Made by a program: the position numbers and the translations under genes | In this document: piece after piece, positions 7,174 through 14,366 of the stretch | Numbering within the stretch: position 1 is the stretch's first letter | Layout of the letters: each line of letters starts with the position of its first letter | Notes under the pieces: model-generated | What the model saw: only the letters and a program-made list of their open reading frames with translations | What the model was told of the DNA's origin: nothing | Databases searched by the model: none | Source of the DNA: an uncultured Collinsella sp. | GTDB taxonomy: Bacteria; Actinomycetota; Coriobacteriia; Coriobacteriales; Coriobacteriaceae | NCBI GenBank assembly: GCA_900544865.1 | Contig: UQXA01000034.1 | Span: 1-23,870 of the forward strand | Reading direction: 5' to 3' | DNA length: 23,870 bases

Positions 7174-8331
7174 GGTTTCGATGAAGGCGGCGATGCGAGT
7201 CTCGATCTGGCCCATGTCTCCGTTGCTGTAGTCGGTCTCGATCTTCATATACGGAATACCCGCACCCTCGACGGCCTCCTGCATGCGTGCGCTCTCAACG
7301 TTAAAGGTGTGGCAGGCCTGCAGCACGCTCTCTACCACGCCATCGACATGGTACTTCTCGCACATGGCCAGCGTGTTTTCCATACGACCGTCGTTGGGCG
7401 TCATGACCGAGCAGTTAATGTCCAGGTAGCGGTCGGCGATGGCGCGCAAGATGTCGGGAGCCTCCGGGTCGATCATCATGGCCGCCGTGCGCTCGCCCGA
7501 GCAGTCGTCCATGCACACGACCACGCCGCCGTTGGACTCGATGGTGCGGCCGATCTTGTTGATCACACCGCCCACCGGGCAACCGGTGATCAGAATGCGC
7601 TTGGCGTCCGCCGCAACCGGGCGCTCGCCCGCGTCGTAGGCCTCGCGCAGCTTGGCGACCTTTTGCTCCAGCTGCTGCGTATAGGCCTCGATATCAAAGC
7701 TGAACGTACCGGCAAACATAGTGCTCATCAAGTCGACGCCGCTCATGGCCGCCGGCTGGTTGGCCTGCAGCGCAAACATCTTGAGCTGAGCCGCACGCAA
7801 GCGGTTGCGACGACGGACGGCAGCACGCAGGTCATCGTCGGTAATCGTGATGCCGTAGAAGCCCTCGAGCTCCTCCTTGAGCAGGCGGCACTCCTCGTAC
7901 CAGCCTTCGCGCTCGTAGGCGCGATCGCGACCCTGCGGAAGATGCAGAATGTGCGTGCGCTTGAGCTCGTTGAGTAGCTCGTACATCTTCTTCTTGCCGT
8001 CGCAGGTGGTCTCGCCGATGATCATGTCGCTAAAGTACGTAAACGGGCACTTTTGCGAGTAGGCAAAGCCGTACGTCGACTTGATGAGCGGGCAGAGGTT
8101 AGCCGGCAGCACCTTCTCGGCCTCGGGAATCACCTCATCGGACGTACCGCACAGCGCCACGCTCGCAGCCCCCGCGGCATCGATAATCTCGAGCGGCGTG
8201 TAGCTGCACAGAAAGCCGACCAGGCGATTACCCGCCTGCTTATAATCCTTGACGCGAATAAACGCCGCCTTGCGCTGCTCGTTGAACTCCTCAAACGTGG
8301 ACGGCAACGGCTGCTCAATATATTCCGACAT
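7168..8331 (-). CDS. Double-cubane cluster / 2-hydroxyacyl-CoA dehydratase (HgdB-like) family protein, second paralogue
   Basis: A 387-residue cytoplasmic protein of the 2-hydroxyacyl-CoA dehydratase D-component family. Cysteines C42, C61, C80, C95 and C110 lie in FLCSYTP, ALCGTS, NLCPLIKS, QKCPFTY and TTCDGKKKMYE; later cysteines are in MDDCSGER and INCSVMTPND. The CDGKKKxYE motif is, to my knowledge, typical of the YjiM/DCCP branch, whose Carboxydothermus member carries an [Fe8S9] double-cubane cluster and reduces small molecules with ATP. Cysteine spacing (19-19-15-15) is identical to that in the adjacent paralogue, so both could hold the same cluster. The ATG at 8331 has AGGAG upstream; the frame continues to 8346. 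No substrate can be named. It could be a heterodimer partner of the 8486-9769 product or form its own homodimer. Confidence 0.9.
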   Translation of the reverse strand: MSEYIEQPLPSTFEEFNEQRKAAFIRVKDYKQAGNRLVGFLCSYTPLEIIDAAGAASVALCGTSDEVIPEAEKVLPANLCPLIKSTYGFAYSQKCPFTYFSDMIIGETTCDGKKKMYELLNELKRTHILHLPQGRDRAYEREGWYEECRLLKEELEGFYGITITDDDLRAAVRRRNRLRAAQLKMFALQANQPAAMSGVDLMSTMFAGTFSFDIEAYTQQLEQKVAKLREAYDAGERPVAADAKRILITGCPVGGVINKIGRTIESNGGVVVCMDDCSGERTAAMMIDPEAPDILRAIADRYLDINCSVMTPNDGRMENTLAMCEKYHVDGVVESVLQACHTFNVESARMQEAVEGAGIPYMKIETDYSNGDMGQIETRIAAFIETL

Positions 8332-8368
8332 ATAGCTCCTTAACAAACCTTTTAACCAACCAAGGAAA

Positions 8369-8470
8369 CGGCTTTCCCAGGTGCTCGAGGTTGCCGTGAA
8401 AGAGGAGCGCCGCGTACTTTGGTACGCAAGCGACAGTTAGAACGGCAAGATCGGGTGCCTGGGGAAGCCG
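8369..8470. repeat. Palindromic intercistronic element, copy B
   Basis: A 102-nt imperfect palindrome between the two double-cubane-like genes. Arms CGGCTTTCCCAGGTGC pair with GGTGCCTGGGGAAGCCG, TTGCCGT pairs with ACGGCAA, and the centre is GCGTAC-TTTG-GTACGC at 8412-8427. It starts 15 bases past the stop of the upstream gene. The core sequence matches copy A (7065-7173); several arm positions differ from A on both sides so that pairing is kept. Confidence 0.8.
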
Positions 8471-8485
8471 CCGAGACGGATAGCC

Positions 8486-9769
8486 CTAAATGGTTTCCAA
8501 GAAAGCCTCGATCCTGGTTTGCAGTTGGCCTGCGTCCTCGCCGGCGTAGTCGGTCGTGATGTGCATAAACGGAATGCCGGCCTCCTCGGCGGCCTTCTCG
8601 ACCTGGAAGGACTCCATCTCATAGAGCGTGCAGAACTGCAGGGCCACGTCGACGATGCCGTCGGCATGCAGGTCGTGCGCCATCTGGACGATGTCCTTCA
8701 TACGCTGGTCGTTGGGCGTAAAGACGGCGCAGTTGATCTTAAAGTAGCGCTCGGCGATAGCATCGAGCATCTCGTCGACCGTCTCACCGGACTCATCGAC
8801 CAGGTCCTTGTAGTAGCGCGAGCCCGTGCAGGACTCCTCGCCCACCACGACGCCGCCGGCCTTTTCGATGAGGTTGAACAGCTTCCAGTTGGGCACGGCC
8901 ATGGGCGTGCCGGTGTACAGGATGCGCTTGGTGCCCTTGGGCGCCACACCCTCGCCGGCCTCGACACGCTGCTCGCACTCGGCGGCCATCTCGTTGATGG
9001 CTCCGGTCAGACGCGGCGTGTCGTCCATAAAGGCGGCCTGAACGGTCAGCAGGCTGTCGAGACCGCTGATGGGCGCCGGGTCGGCAGCGCGCGTGGCAGC
9101 GAGGCGCTGCAGGGCGCGACGCTTCTCATTGACGGCGTGGATGGCGGCCTTCAGACGCTCGGGCGTGATCTTGACGCCGCACTCTTCCTCGATCTTGGCG
9201 GCGAGCTTCTTGACCTCGGCCTTCCAGGTCACGAGCGTCGACTCGTCGTGTACGTTGGGAATATCCATGACGTACATGTTCTTTTGCGTGGCAAAGAACT
9301 CGTAGGCCTTTTTCTTGCCGTCGCAGGTGTTCTCACCCACGACCAGGTCACTCGACTCAATGTAGGGGCAGACCTCGCCCAGCTTAAAGCCGGCAAAGCT
9401 CTTGATGAGCGGACAGGTGTTGCGCGGCAAGTGCTCCTCAACCTTGTCCGTTGCCCAGTCGGCACCCGAGCACAGGCCCACGGGGATGCCATCGCAGGCA
9501 AGCACGATCTCTTCGGGCACGTAGACGCAGAACGAACCGACGATCTTGGTGGCCTCGCCGGCCTCCTTCTTGTCGAGCATCTCCTTAATACGGCCGCTGT
9601 GGATGTTGGTGGCGACAAAATCCAGGTAGGACGTAGACTTGGGGCGATTGTTCTGTGTCAGGAACATATCGCCGTACATCTGGCCCACGGCGCCCAGCAG
9701 CATGTCGTGGTCGGCAAGATTCATGCCGAGGCTTTCCCACATCGGATGGAAATCGAATTCTTCAGCCAT
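8486..9769 (-). CDS. Double-cubane cluster / 2-hydroxyacyl-CoA dehydratase (HgdB-like) family protein, first paralogue
   Basis: A 427-residue cytoplasmic protein homologous to the 7168-8331 product but with about 40 extra N-terminal residues (MAEEFDFHPMWESLG...). Cysteines C81, C100, C119, C134 and C149 occur in SFCVYVP, GLCSGAD, NTCPLIKS, EVCPYIE and NTCDGKKKAYE, with the same 19-19-15-15 spacing as the paralogue. Further cysteines are in EESCTGSR and INCAVFTPND. As in that protein, CDGKKKxYE points to the DCCP/YjiM branch rather than to a classical HgdA/HgdB dehydratase. The ATG at 9769 has GAGGGGAA upstream. It is the first gene of the operon, following the 440-base leader at 9770-10213. 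Annotation as a 2-hydroxyacyl-CoA dehydratase subunit would be conventional; I consider ATP-driven reductase equally or more likely, substrate unknown. Confidence 0.9.
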   Translation of the reverse strand: MAEEFDFHPMWESLGMNLADHDMLLGAVGQMYGDMFLTQNNRPKSTSYLDFVATNIHSGRIKEMLDKKEAGEATKIVGSFCVYVPEEIVLACDGIPVGLCSGADWATDKVEEHLPRNTCPLIKSFAGFKLGEVCPYIESSDLVVGENTCDGKKKAYEFFATQKNMYVMDIPNVHDESTLVTWKAEVKKLAAKIEEECGVKITPERLKAAIHAVNEKRRALQRLAATRAADPAPISGLDSLLTVQAAFMDDTPRLTGAINEMAAECEQRVEAGEGVAPKGTKRILYTGTPMAVPNWKLFNLIEKAGGVVVGEESCTGSRYYKDLVDESGETVDEMLDAIAERYFKINCAVFTPNDQRMKDIVQMAHDLHADGIVDVALQFCTLYEMESFQVEKAAEEAGIPFMHITTDYAGEDAGQLQTRIEAFLETI

Positions 9770-9928
9770 GACGGTTCCCCTCTCGAACCAAAAATGAATA
9801 GCTACGGTATTTCTGCACGGTGGGCGGCGAAAACCCAGCCGTGCCTAAACCCGGAATTTTGGGGAACCTGCTTTGCAGCTGATTATTTAGTTGTGCGTCG
9901 TCTCTCCCGGAGCCGTGAACATACCTGC

Positions 9929-9997
9929 TCATATGCGGCTCCGAGCCATATACAGGGCGCGCGCCGCAACGCGACGCGAATATGTCTTCTGCGGCAT
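9929..9997 (-). CDS. Possible 22-residue leader peptide
   Basis: A small ORF with an ideal ribosome site (AAAGGAGGG, seven bases before the ATG at 9997) encodes 22 residues starting MPQKTYSRRVAARALY and ending ARSRI, with five arginines. Its TGA stop (9929-9931) falls in the loop of the hairpin at 9908-9943. It lies 160 bases upstream of the first gene of the operon. The arrangement resembles a translated leader or attenuator, but no tell-tale codon run and no U-tract terminator are present. It could also be a chance ORF behind a purine-rich stretch. Confidence 0.35.
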   Translation of the reverse strand: MPQKTYSRRVAARALYMARSRI

Positions 9998-10102
9998 CAG
10001 CGCGCCCTCCTTTTCTCGTCGAAGGTAACTATATCAACGGTTGTCGTCCAGACGAACACCGCCGACATGCGTACGACAGCGTCGGGATGTGAGCATCTCA
10101 CT

Positions 10103-10124
10103 GTCTGATAATTAATTATCAGAC
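10103..10124. promoter_or_regulatory. Perfect 22-bp palindrome, probable operator
   Basis: The half-site GTCTGATAATT is followed at once by its exact complement, AATTATCAGAC. A further partial half-site, ACTGATAA, follows at 10123-10130. It is AT-rich in a GC-rich genome and sits upstream of the operon starting at 9769, about 330 bases from its first codon, so it is a good candidate binding site for a dimeric regulator. Confidence 0.65.
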
Positions 10125-10166
10125 TGATAAGGTTTAGTCATGTAGAAATCGGCGAACGGCGAAGTG

Positions 10167-10201
10167 AAAACAAAGCGGTCGAGGACTACCTCCTCGACCG
10201 C
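10167..10201 (-). terminator. Rho-independent terminator of the mod operon
   Basis: On the minus strand a perfect 11-bp stem, GCGGTCGAGGA/TCCTCGACCGC (10191-10201 with 10175-10185), has a 5-nt loop and is followed by TTTGTTTTC. It lies 12 bases past the modC stop codon and separates the mod genes from the downstream operon. Confidence 0.8.
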
Positions 10202-10213
10202 ATCGCCCCCGCA

Positions 10214-11284
10214 TTATCGGCAAACGAGATGAATCCTGCTTGCATCAAAATGCATGCGCAGAGTCTCACCCGCCTGCGGCAGCTCTTCCACGGGTACACT
10301 CACCTTGTTGACCTTCCACTGCAGACGCGTGGGCGCATCAGTACGCGGCGCATCCAACAGCACCAGGCGCTCAAAACGTGAATCGCTCACTCGGGCCACG
10401 TGCAAATCATAGCTGTTGCGGCCCCGCTCGGCACGGTTGTCAACATGGAAGTAGCTTGCGCGCATGGCCAGGTACGCCACAGTATCGGGAACCTCGCGAC
10501 CCACGTTAAAGCTCATGCCCCAGTCGAGGGCCTCAACTTCTTCGTCGCCGATCTTGCGCGCCCGGCTTGTGTTCTTGCAGCCCGTCAGGCGCAGTGCCGC
10601 CAGCGTCTGCGGACGGCGGACCACGTCCTCGACGGAGCCGGTCTCCTCAACATGCCCGTCGTGCATCACGCAGATGCGCTGGCAGAGGCGGCATGCTTCG
10701 TCGATGTCGTGGCTCACGTAGAGCACGGTGCGGTTGCACACATCGAACAGGTCGAGCATGTTCTGCTCGAGTGCGCTCTTAAGATAGGAATCGAGCGCGC
10801 TCATGGGCTCGTCGAACATAAAAATGCCCGGATGCGCCGCCACCATGCGCGCAAGCGCCACACGTTGCTGCTGACCGCCCGAGAGTCGCGCGGGATAGCG
10901 GTCGGCAAAGTCGGCCAGGCCGAAAATGCCCAAATAGCACTCGGCAAGCTTTTTGCGCGCCGCGGCGTCGCCCGCGTCCTTTACGCCGGCACATACGTTA
11001 TCGGCCACCGTCATGTTGGGAAACAGCTGATAGTTTTGGAACAGCAGGGCGCATTTTCGCTCCTGGGGCGACAGGTTGATGCCCGCGGCCGAATCAAAAA
11101 AGGTCGCGCCGTTGACGACGATCTTGCCCTCGTCGGGCGTCTCCACACCGGCAATGCAACGCAGTGTGCAGCTCTTGCCACATCCGGAGGCACCGAGCAG
11201 CGCCACACGCTCCTCGCCAGCCTCAAGCTGCATGTCGAGCATAAACCCGGGGTAGTGCTTTTTGATATCCAGAACGAGCGACAT
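10214..11284 (-). CDS. modC: Molybdate ABC transporter ATP-binding protein
   Basis: A 356-residue ABC ATPase: Walker A GASGCGKS (31-38), Q-loop LLFQNYQLFP, signature LSGGQQQR (134-141), Walker B IFMFDEP (154-160) followed by SALD, and the switch histidine in YVSHDIDEA. The region after about 240 is a C-terminal regulatory extension, probably TOBE-like (ending GETLRMHFDASRIHLVCR), as in ModC. It powers molybdate, possibly tungstate, uptake through ModB. The start at 11284 is three bases past the modB stop, so the genes are tightly coupled. It is the last gene of modA-modB-modC. Sulfate or tungstate specificity cannot be excluded, but ModA next door and moeA-mogA upstream favour molybdate. Confidence 0.92.
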   Translation of the reverse strand: MSLVLDIKKHYPGFMLDMQLEAGEERVALLGASGCGKSCTLRCIAGVETPDEGKIVVNGATFFDSAAGINLSPQERKCALLFQNYQLFPNMTVADNVCAGVKDAGDAAARKKLAECYLGIFGLADFADRYPARLSGGQQQRVALARMVAAHPGIFMFDEPMSALDSYLKSALEQNMLDLFDVCNRTVLYVSHDIDEACRLCQRICVMHDGHVEETGSVEDVVRRPQTLAALRLTGCKNTSRARKIGDEEVEALDWGMSFNVGREVPDTVAYLAMRASYFHVDNRAERGRNSYDLHVARVSDSRFERLVLLDAPRTDAPTRLQWKVNKVSVPVEELPQAGETLRMHFDASRIHLVCR

Positions 11285-11287
11285 GGC

Positions 11288-12730
11288 TTATCGACCTCCC
11301 TTTGCGGCCGTGTCATCGCGCATAAGCTCGGCCAGCGCCTCGCGATCGATACGCAAGGCATCGCCGCCGACTGGGTCGAGCGAATCGGTCTGGCCGCCCA
11401 GCTGCTTGGCCTGCTTGCGCTCCGCGCGGGACAGGCCGCGCTCGCGATACTTTTGCGAATACGCCGTGTACATATTGATGAATAGGATGACCAGGAAGCT
11501 GAACGCAATTACGACCACGACCCAAAAGAGGGCTACCGATGTGTTGCCGCCCATCCACTCAAAGTAGATGGCGATGGGAATGGTCTGCGTAATACCGGCG
11601 TAGTTGCCCGCAAAGAACAGCGTGCAGCCAAACTCGCCCATCGCGCGGGCAAAGGCGAGCACCGTGCCGGCGGCAATAGAAGGCCAGCCAAGCGGCATCA
11701 TAAGCTTGGTAAAGATGCGACGCTCGGACCATCCCAGCGTGCGCGCCGCATCGAGCATCTGTGTGTCGAGGCTCTCGAAGGCTCCGAGCGCCGTACGATA
11801 GACGAGCGGGAACGACACCACCACGGCAGATATCACCGCCGCGGGCCACGTAAAGACGATTGAGATGCCGTGAGCGATAAGCCACTGTCCAACACTGGTC
11901 GAGCGACCAAACAGCATAAGCAACAAAAAGCCGCAGACCGTGGGCGGCAGCACCATAGGGATGGTAAAGACCGAGTCGAGCAGGCCCTTGATGCGGCTCG
12001 AGGTACCCATAGTCTTCCACGCGGCGAACAGGCCCAGCGCAAAGGAGATCAGCAGGGCAAGGCCGCTCGTTTTTATGGACACCCAAAACGGGCGATAGTC
12101 GATGTCGCACAAAAAGGAGGTCAGAGAGGTCCAGGGCCCCTGCTCATCCCGCATCACGACAGACGATGCTTCTACCATTTGAGCGCTATCAAGCCAACGC
12201 GCTCCGCCCTTGGCATCACCCGAGGTCGATGAAATCACCACATAGCGGTCCCCATCCGCACCGCGCTCATCAAAGCCATAGGTATACCCGCCAGCATCAA
12301 ACGTTGTTTCCGCCGTGACATACCAAGGAAGATCCACGTCCCCCAGCCGCGCACCTCCCATGCAGTTTGCGCTGTCGAGGTCACAGACGAGGGCCTTGAG
12401 ACCCGATACGCACTCGTTGTCCTGCGGATCCAATCCATACTTCTCGACCGCCTTGGGCGATATCCACACCACAACGCGATCGGCAGCAGGCGCCACTACA
12501 AGGTCCACATCCTCGTCAACGGGAAACCGGTAGCCCTCAGGCTGGCCCTCCATGGCACGAGCGGTCCCCTTCGCCAACCGCTCAAAACACTCGATTCCAT
12601 AGGAAAGCCCATGAGCGGTCGCAGCAACCTGGGCCCCGTGCTCAGCGTCCCCGGCAAACGCAAATCCCGGCACCCAGCAAAGCGCGAAGGTCAAAGCACA
12701 GGCGACAAGCATGCGGAATCTATTAAGCAC
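11288..12730 (-). CDS. modB: Molybdate ABC transporter permease with a large extracytoplasmic N-terminal domain
   Basis: About 480 residues, roughly twice the usual ~225 of ModB. The C-terminal half is a normal ModB/CysW-type permease (FTIPMVLPPTVCGFLLL; the coupling-helix motif DAARTLGWSERRIFTKLMMPLGWPSIAAGTVLAFARAMGEFG, split here as DAARTLGWSERRIF and RAMGEFG). Before it lies a signal-peptide-like segment (MLVACALTFALCWVPGFAFA) and about 175 hydrophilic residues, including DLVVAPAADRVVVWISP and GGYTYGFDERGADGDRYVV, that should face outward. I did not recognise this domain. I chose the GTG at 12730 (GGAG six bases before), giving a short basic N-terminus; the frame runs back to a GTG at 12799 that overlaps the modA stop but lacks a ribosome site, and an ATG at 12712 also exists. 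Confidence 0.85.
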   Translation of the reverse strand: MLNRFRMLVACALTFALCWVPGFAFAGDAEHGAQVAATAHGLSYGIECFERLAKGTARAMEGQPEGYRFPVDEDVDLVVAPAADRVVVWISPKAVEKYGLDPQDNECVSGLKALVCDLDSANCMGGARLGDVDLPWYVTAETTFDAGGYTYGFDERGADGDRYVVISSTSGDAKGGARWLDSAQMVEASSVVMRDEQGPWTSLTSFLCDIDYRPFWVSIKTSGLALLISFALGLFAAWKTMGTSSRIKGLLDSVFTIPMVLPPTVCGFLLLMLFGRSTSVGQWLIAHGISIVFTWPAAVISAVVVSFPLVYRTALGAFESLDTQMLDAARTLGWSERRIFTKLMMPLGWPSIAAGTVLAFARAMGEFGCTLFFAGNYAGITQTIPIAIYFEWMGGNTSVALFWVVVVIAFSFLVILFINMYTAYSQKYRERGLSRAERKQAKQLGGQTDSLDPVGGDALRIDREALAELMRDDTAAKGGR

Positions 12731-12798
12731 GAAAAGCTCCAAGCGAATACAAGGACGGAGTGAAACACAAAACGATGGAATTATCGCGCCAAGCCGCA

Positions 12799-13674
12799 CT
12801 ACTCGGAAAGCTCAAAGCCGTACTTAGCCCAAATCTTCTGAGCCTTCTTGTTGGTCAGACAGAAGTCGATGAACGCCTTGGCCTCGTCGGCGTGCTCGGA
12901 GCTCTCGGCAACGGCACCCGGGTACACGATGGGTTTGTGCGAATCCTCGGGGCACACGAAGGCTTCCTCGATGCCGTCGTAGCGGAAGATATCGGAGCTG
13001 TAGACAAAGCCAGCCACGCAGTCGCCTGTGGACACATAGGCGGCGGCGGTGCCCACCTTATCGGCCAGGGCTACCTTGTCGGCGAGCTCGGGCGTGTACT
13101 CGCCGTCGTCGCCCTCGGTGCCGGTATAGAGACCCATAGAAGCCAGCGCCTGGTTGGCGTACTTGCCGGCGGGAACGGTCTTAGCGTCGCCGATGGCGAT
13201 CTTGCCGTCCAGGTTCGCGACGTCCGCGATGGCCTCGACCTTAGTATCGGAGCCCTCGGCGCGAACGATGACAAGGTCGTTGACAAACATGTCCTCACGC
13301 GTATCGGCGTCGATGAGCTCGGCGGTCTCGGCGTCATCCATGGTGCCCTTGGAAGCCGTGATGAGCACGTCGACGGCGGCACCGGCGCGCATCTGCTCGA
13401 CAAGGTCGCCAGACGCCTTAAACTGCGTGTCGGCAAACGTGGTGCCGGTCTGCTCGGTGTAAAGCTCCTGAACCTCCGGCAGAGCCTTCTCGAGCGAGTT
13501 GGCGGCAAAGACCTGCAGCTCGACAGCCTTCTTCTTAGAGGAAGACTTGGCGGAGCCGGCATCGGATCCGGCCGGCTCGGACGTCTTGCTGCCCGAGCAG
13601 CCAGCAAGACCAAGGCCGGCAGCGGCGACAGCAGAAAGCGAGACGAATCCGCGGCGAGAAACCATATCGAACAT
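12799..13674 (-). CDS. modA: Molybdate-binding lipoprotein (ABC transporter substrate-binding protein)
   Basis: A 291-residue secreted lipoprotein. The N-terminus has twin arginines (SRRGF, R7-R8), a hydrophobic stretch and the lipobox LAGC with C26 as the lipidated cysteine, then a serine-rich linker. The mature part follows the ModA pattern: LQVFAANSLEKALPEVQELY, ASGDLVEQMRAGAAVDVLITAS, and DGKIAIGDAKTVPAGKYANQAL with the conserved AKTVPAGKYA region. It captures molybdate or tungstate outside the membrane for ModBC. The ATG at 13674 has AAAGGG six bases upstream; a TTG at 13680 is also open. First gene of the mod operon, with a promoter and inverted repeats upstream (13721-13785). The arginine pair may indicate Tat export, which would be an inference. 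Confidence 0.94.
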   Translation of the reverse strand: MFDMVSRRGFVSLSAVAAAGLGLAGCSGSKTSEPAGSDAGSAKSSSKKKAVELQVFAANSLEKALPEVQELYTEQTGTTFADTQFKASGDLVEQMRAGAAVDVLITASKGTMDDAETAELIDADTREDMFVNDLVIVRAEGSDTKVEAIADVANLDGKIAIGDAKTVPAGKYANQALASMGLYTGTEGDDGEYTPELADKVALADKVGTAAAYVSTGDCVAGFVYSSDIFRYDGIEEAFVCPEDSHKPIVYPGAVAESSEHADEAKAFIDFCLTNKKAQKIWAKYGFELSE

Positions 13675-13720
13675 ATTCAACCCTTTCGGACCTTGTGCCC
13701 GGGTACCCCACCGCGGGCTT

Positions 13721-13785
13721 TAATCTGCAATCAGATTATACTTTTGCGCGAATAATGTTAGTGAGAAATTATTCTCGCTGAGAAT
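13721..13785 (-). promoter_or_regulatory. modA promoter region with three inverted repeats
   Basis: On the minus strand TATAAT (13735-13740) is a good -10 box about 60 bases before modA. It overlaps a 7-bp inverted repeat, TAATCTG-CAAT-CAGATTA (13721-13738). Further upstream lie the perfect repeat ATTCTC-GCT-GAGAAT (13771-13785) and a looser one pairing GCG(AG)AATAAT with ATTATTCGC (about 13748-13778). No clear -35 box is seen. Repression by molybdate or by a dedicated regulator is plausible. Confidence 0.5.
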
Positions 13786-13826
13786 ATAGTTTCGAGTTAC
13801 CGTACACCTCGGCGTCGATTCGGCGG

Positions 13827-13864
13827 AAAACAAAAGCGGAGCGACCGATAAGGTCGCCCCACCG
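13827..13864 (-). terminator. Terminator of the moeA-mogA operon
   Basis: On the minus strand the stem GTGGGGCGACC/GGTCGCTCCGC, with two wobble pairs and a 5-nt loop, is followed by TTTTGTTTTC (13827-13835). It lies shortly after the mogA stop codon. Confidence 0.7.
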
Positions 13865-13876
13865 CAGGTAAACCGC

Positions 13877-14356
13877 TTAATTGGTATGTCCGCCGCCCGC
13901 TGTCATCTGAGCCGCATGCTCCAGCTGGTCCGCTATGGCCTCCCAGCTTTCGCGGGCGGCCTTCGTAGAACCGGGAAAGTTTACGACAAGTGTATGACCT
14001 CGTTGCATGCAAATAGCGCGCGAGAGCATGGCGCGGCGCGTCTTGGTCATCGAGTACGCGCGAATCGCCTCTGCAATACCCGGCACATCGCGGTCGCAGA
14101 CGGCACGCGTCGCCTCGGGCGTCACATCGCGCATCGAAAGCCCCGTGCCGCCGCAGGTGAGCACGACATTGGCGTGGCACTCATCGGCGGCTTCCACAAT
14201 GGCATCACCAATCTCGCTGACGTCGTCGCGCACGACCACATGTGAGGCGACCGTCCAGCCCTGCGCTTCGATAAGCTCCTCGAGTGCGGCTCCGGCCTCG
14301 TCCTGCGCAAGATCGCGCGTGTCCGAGCACGTCACGATCGATATCTTCAACTCCAT
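13877..14356 (-). CDS. mogA: MogA/MoaB-type molybdopterin adenylyltransferase
   Basis: A 159-residue MoCF-domain protein: first strand MELKISIVTCSDTRDLAQDEAG, then VVVRDDVSEIGDAIVEAA, the nucleotide/pterin loop TCGGTGLSMRDVTPEAT, and the conserved terminal block LVVNFPGSTKAARESW. Proteins of this family adenylylate molybdopterin before molybdenum insertion by MoeA. The ATG at 14356 has AGGAGGA upstream, so the 31 extra codons open to 14449, which overlap moeA, are rejected. The gene follows moeA by 10 bases and ends the two-gene operon. MogA and MoaB cannot be separated with certainty by eye; moeA next door supports the role. Confidence 0.9.
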   Translation of the reverse strand: MELKISIVTCSDTRDLAQDEAGAALEELIEAQGWTVASHVVVRDDVSEIGDAIVEAADECHANVVLTCGGTGLSMRDVTPEATRAVCDRDVPGIAEAIRAYSMTKTRRAMLSRAICMQRGHTLVVNFPGSTKAARESWEAIADQLEHAAQMTAGGGHTN

Positions 14357-14366
14357 AGTCTTCCTC

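Larger units (their letters stand above)
9770..10166 (-). promoter_or_regulatory. Long leader / regulatory region of the double-cubane-selenium operon
   Basis: About 400 bases lie between the mod terminator and the first double-cubane gene with no full-length gene. They hold the perfect palindrome at 10103-10124, a possible 22-codon ORF at 9929-9997, a hairpin CGGAGCCG/CGGCTCCG at 9908-9943 and a second hairpin GCACGG-C-TGGG/CCCA-CCGTGC at 9815-9844. GATAAT inside the palindrome could serve as a -10 box, but I find no convincing -35. No known riboswitch class was recognised. Confidence 0.45.
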
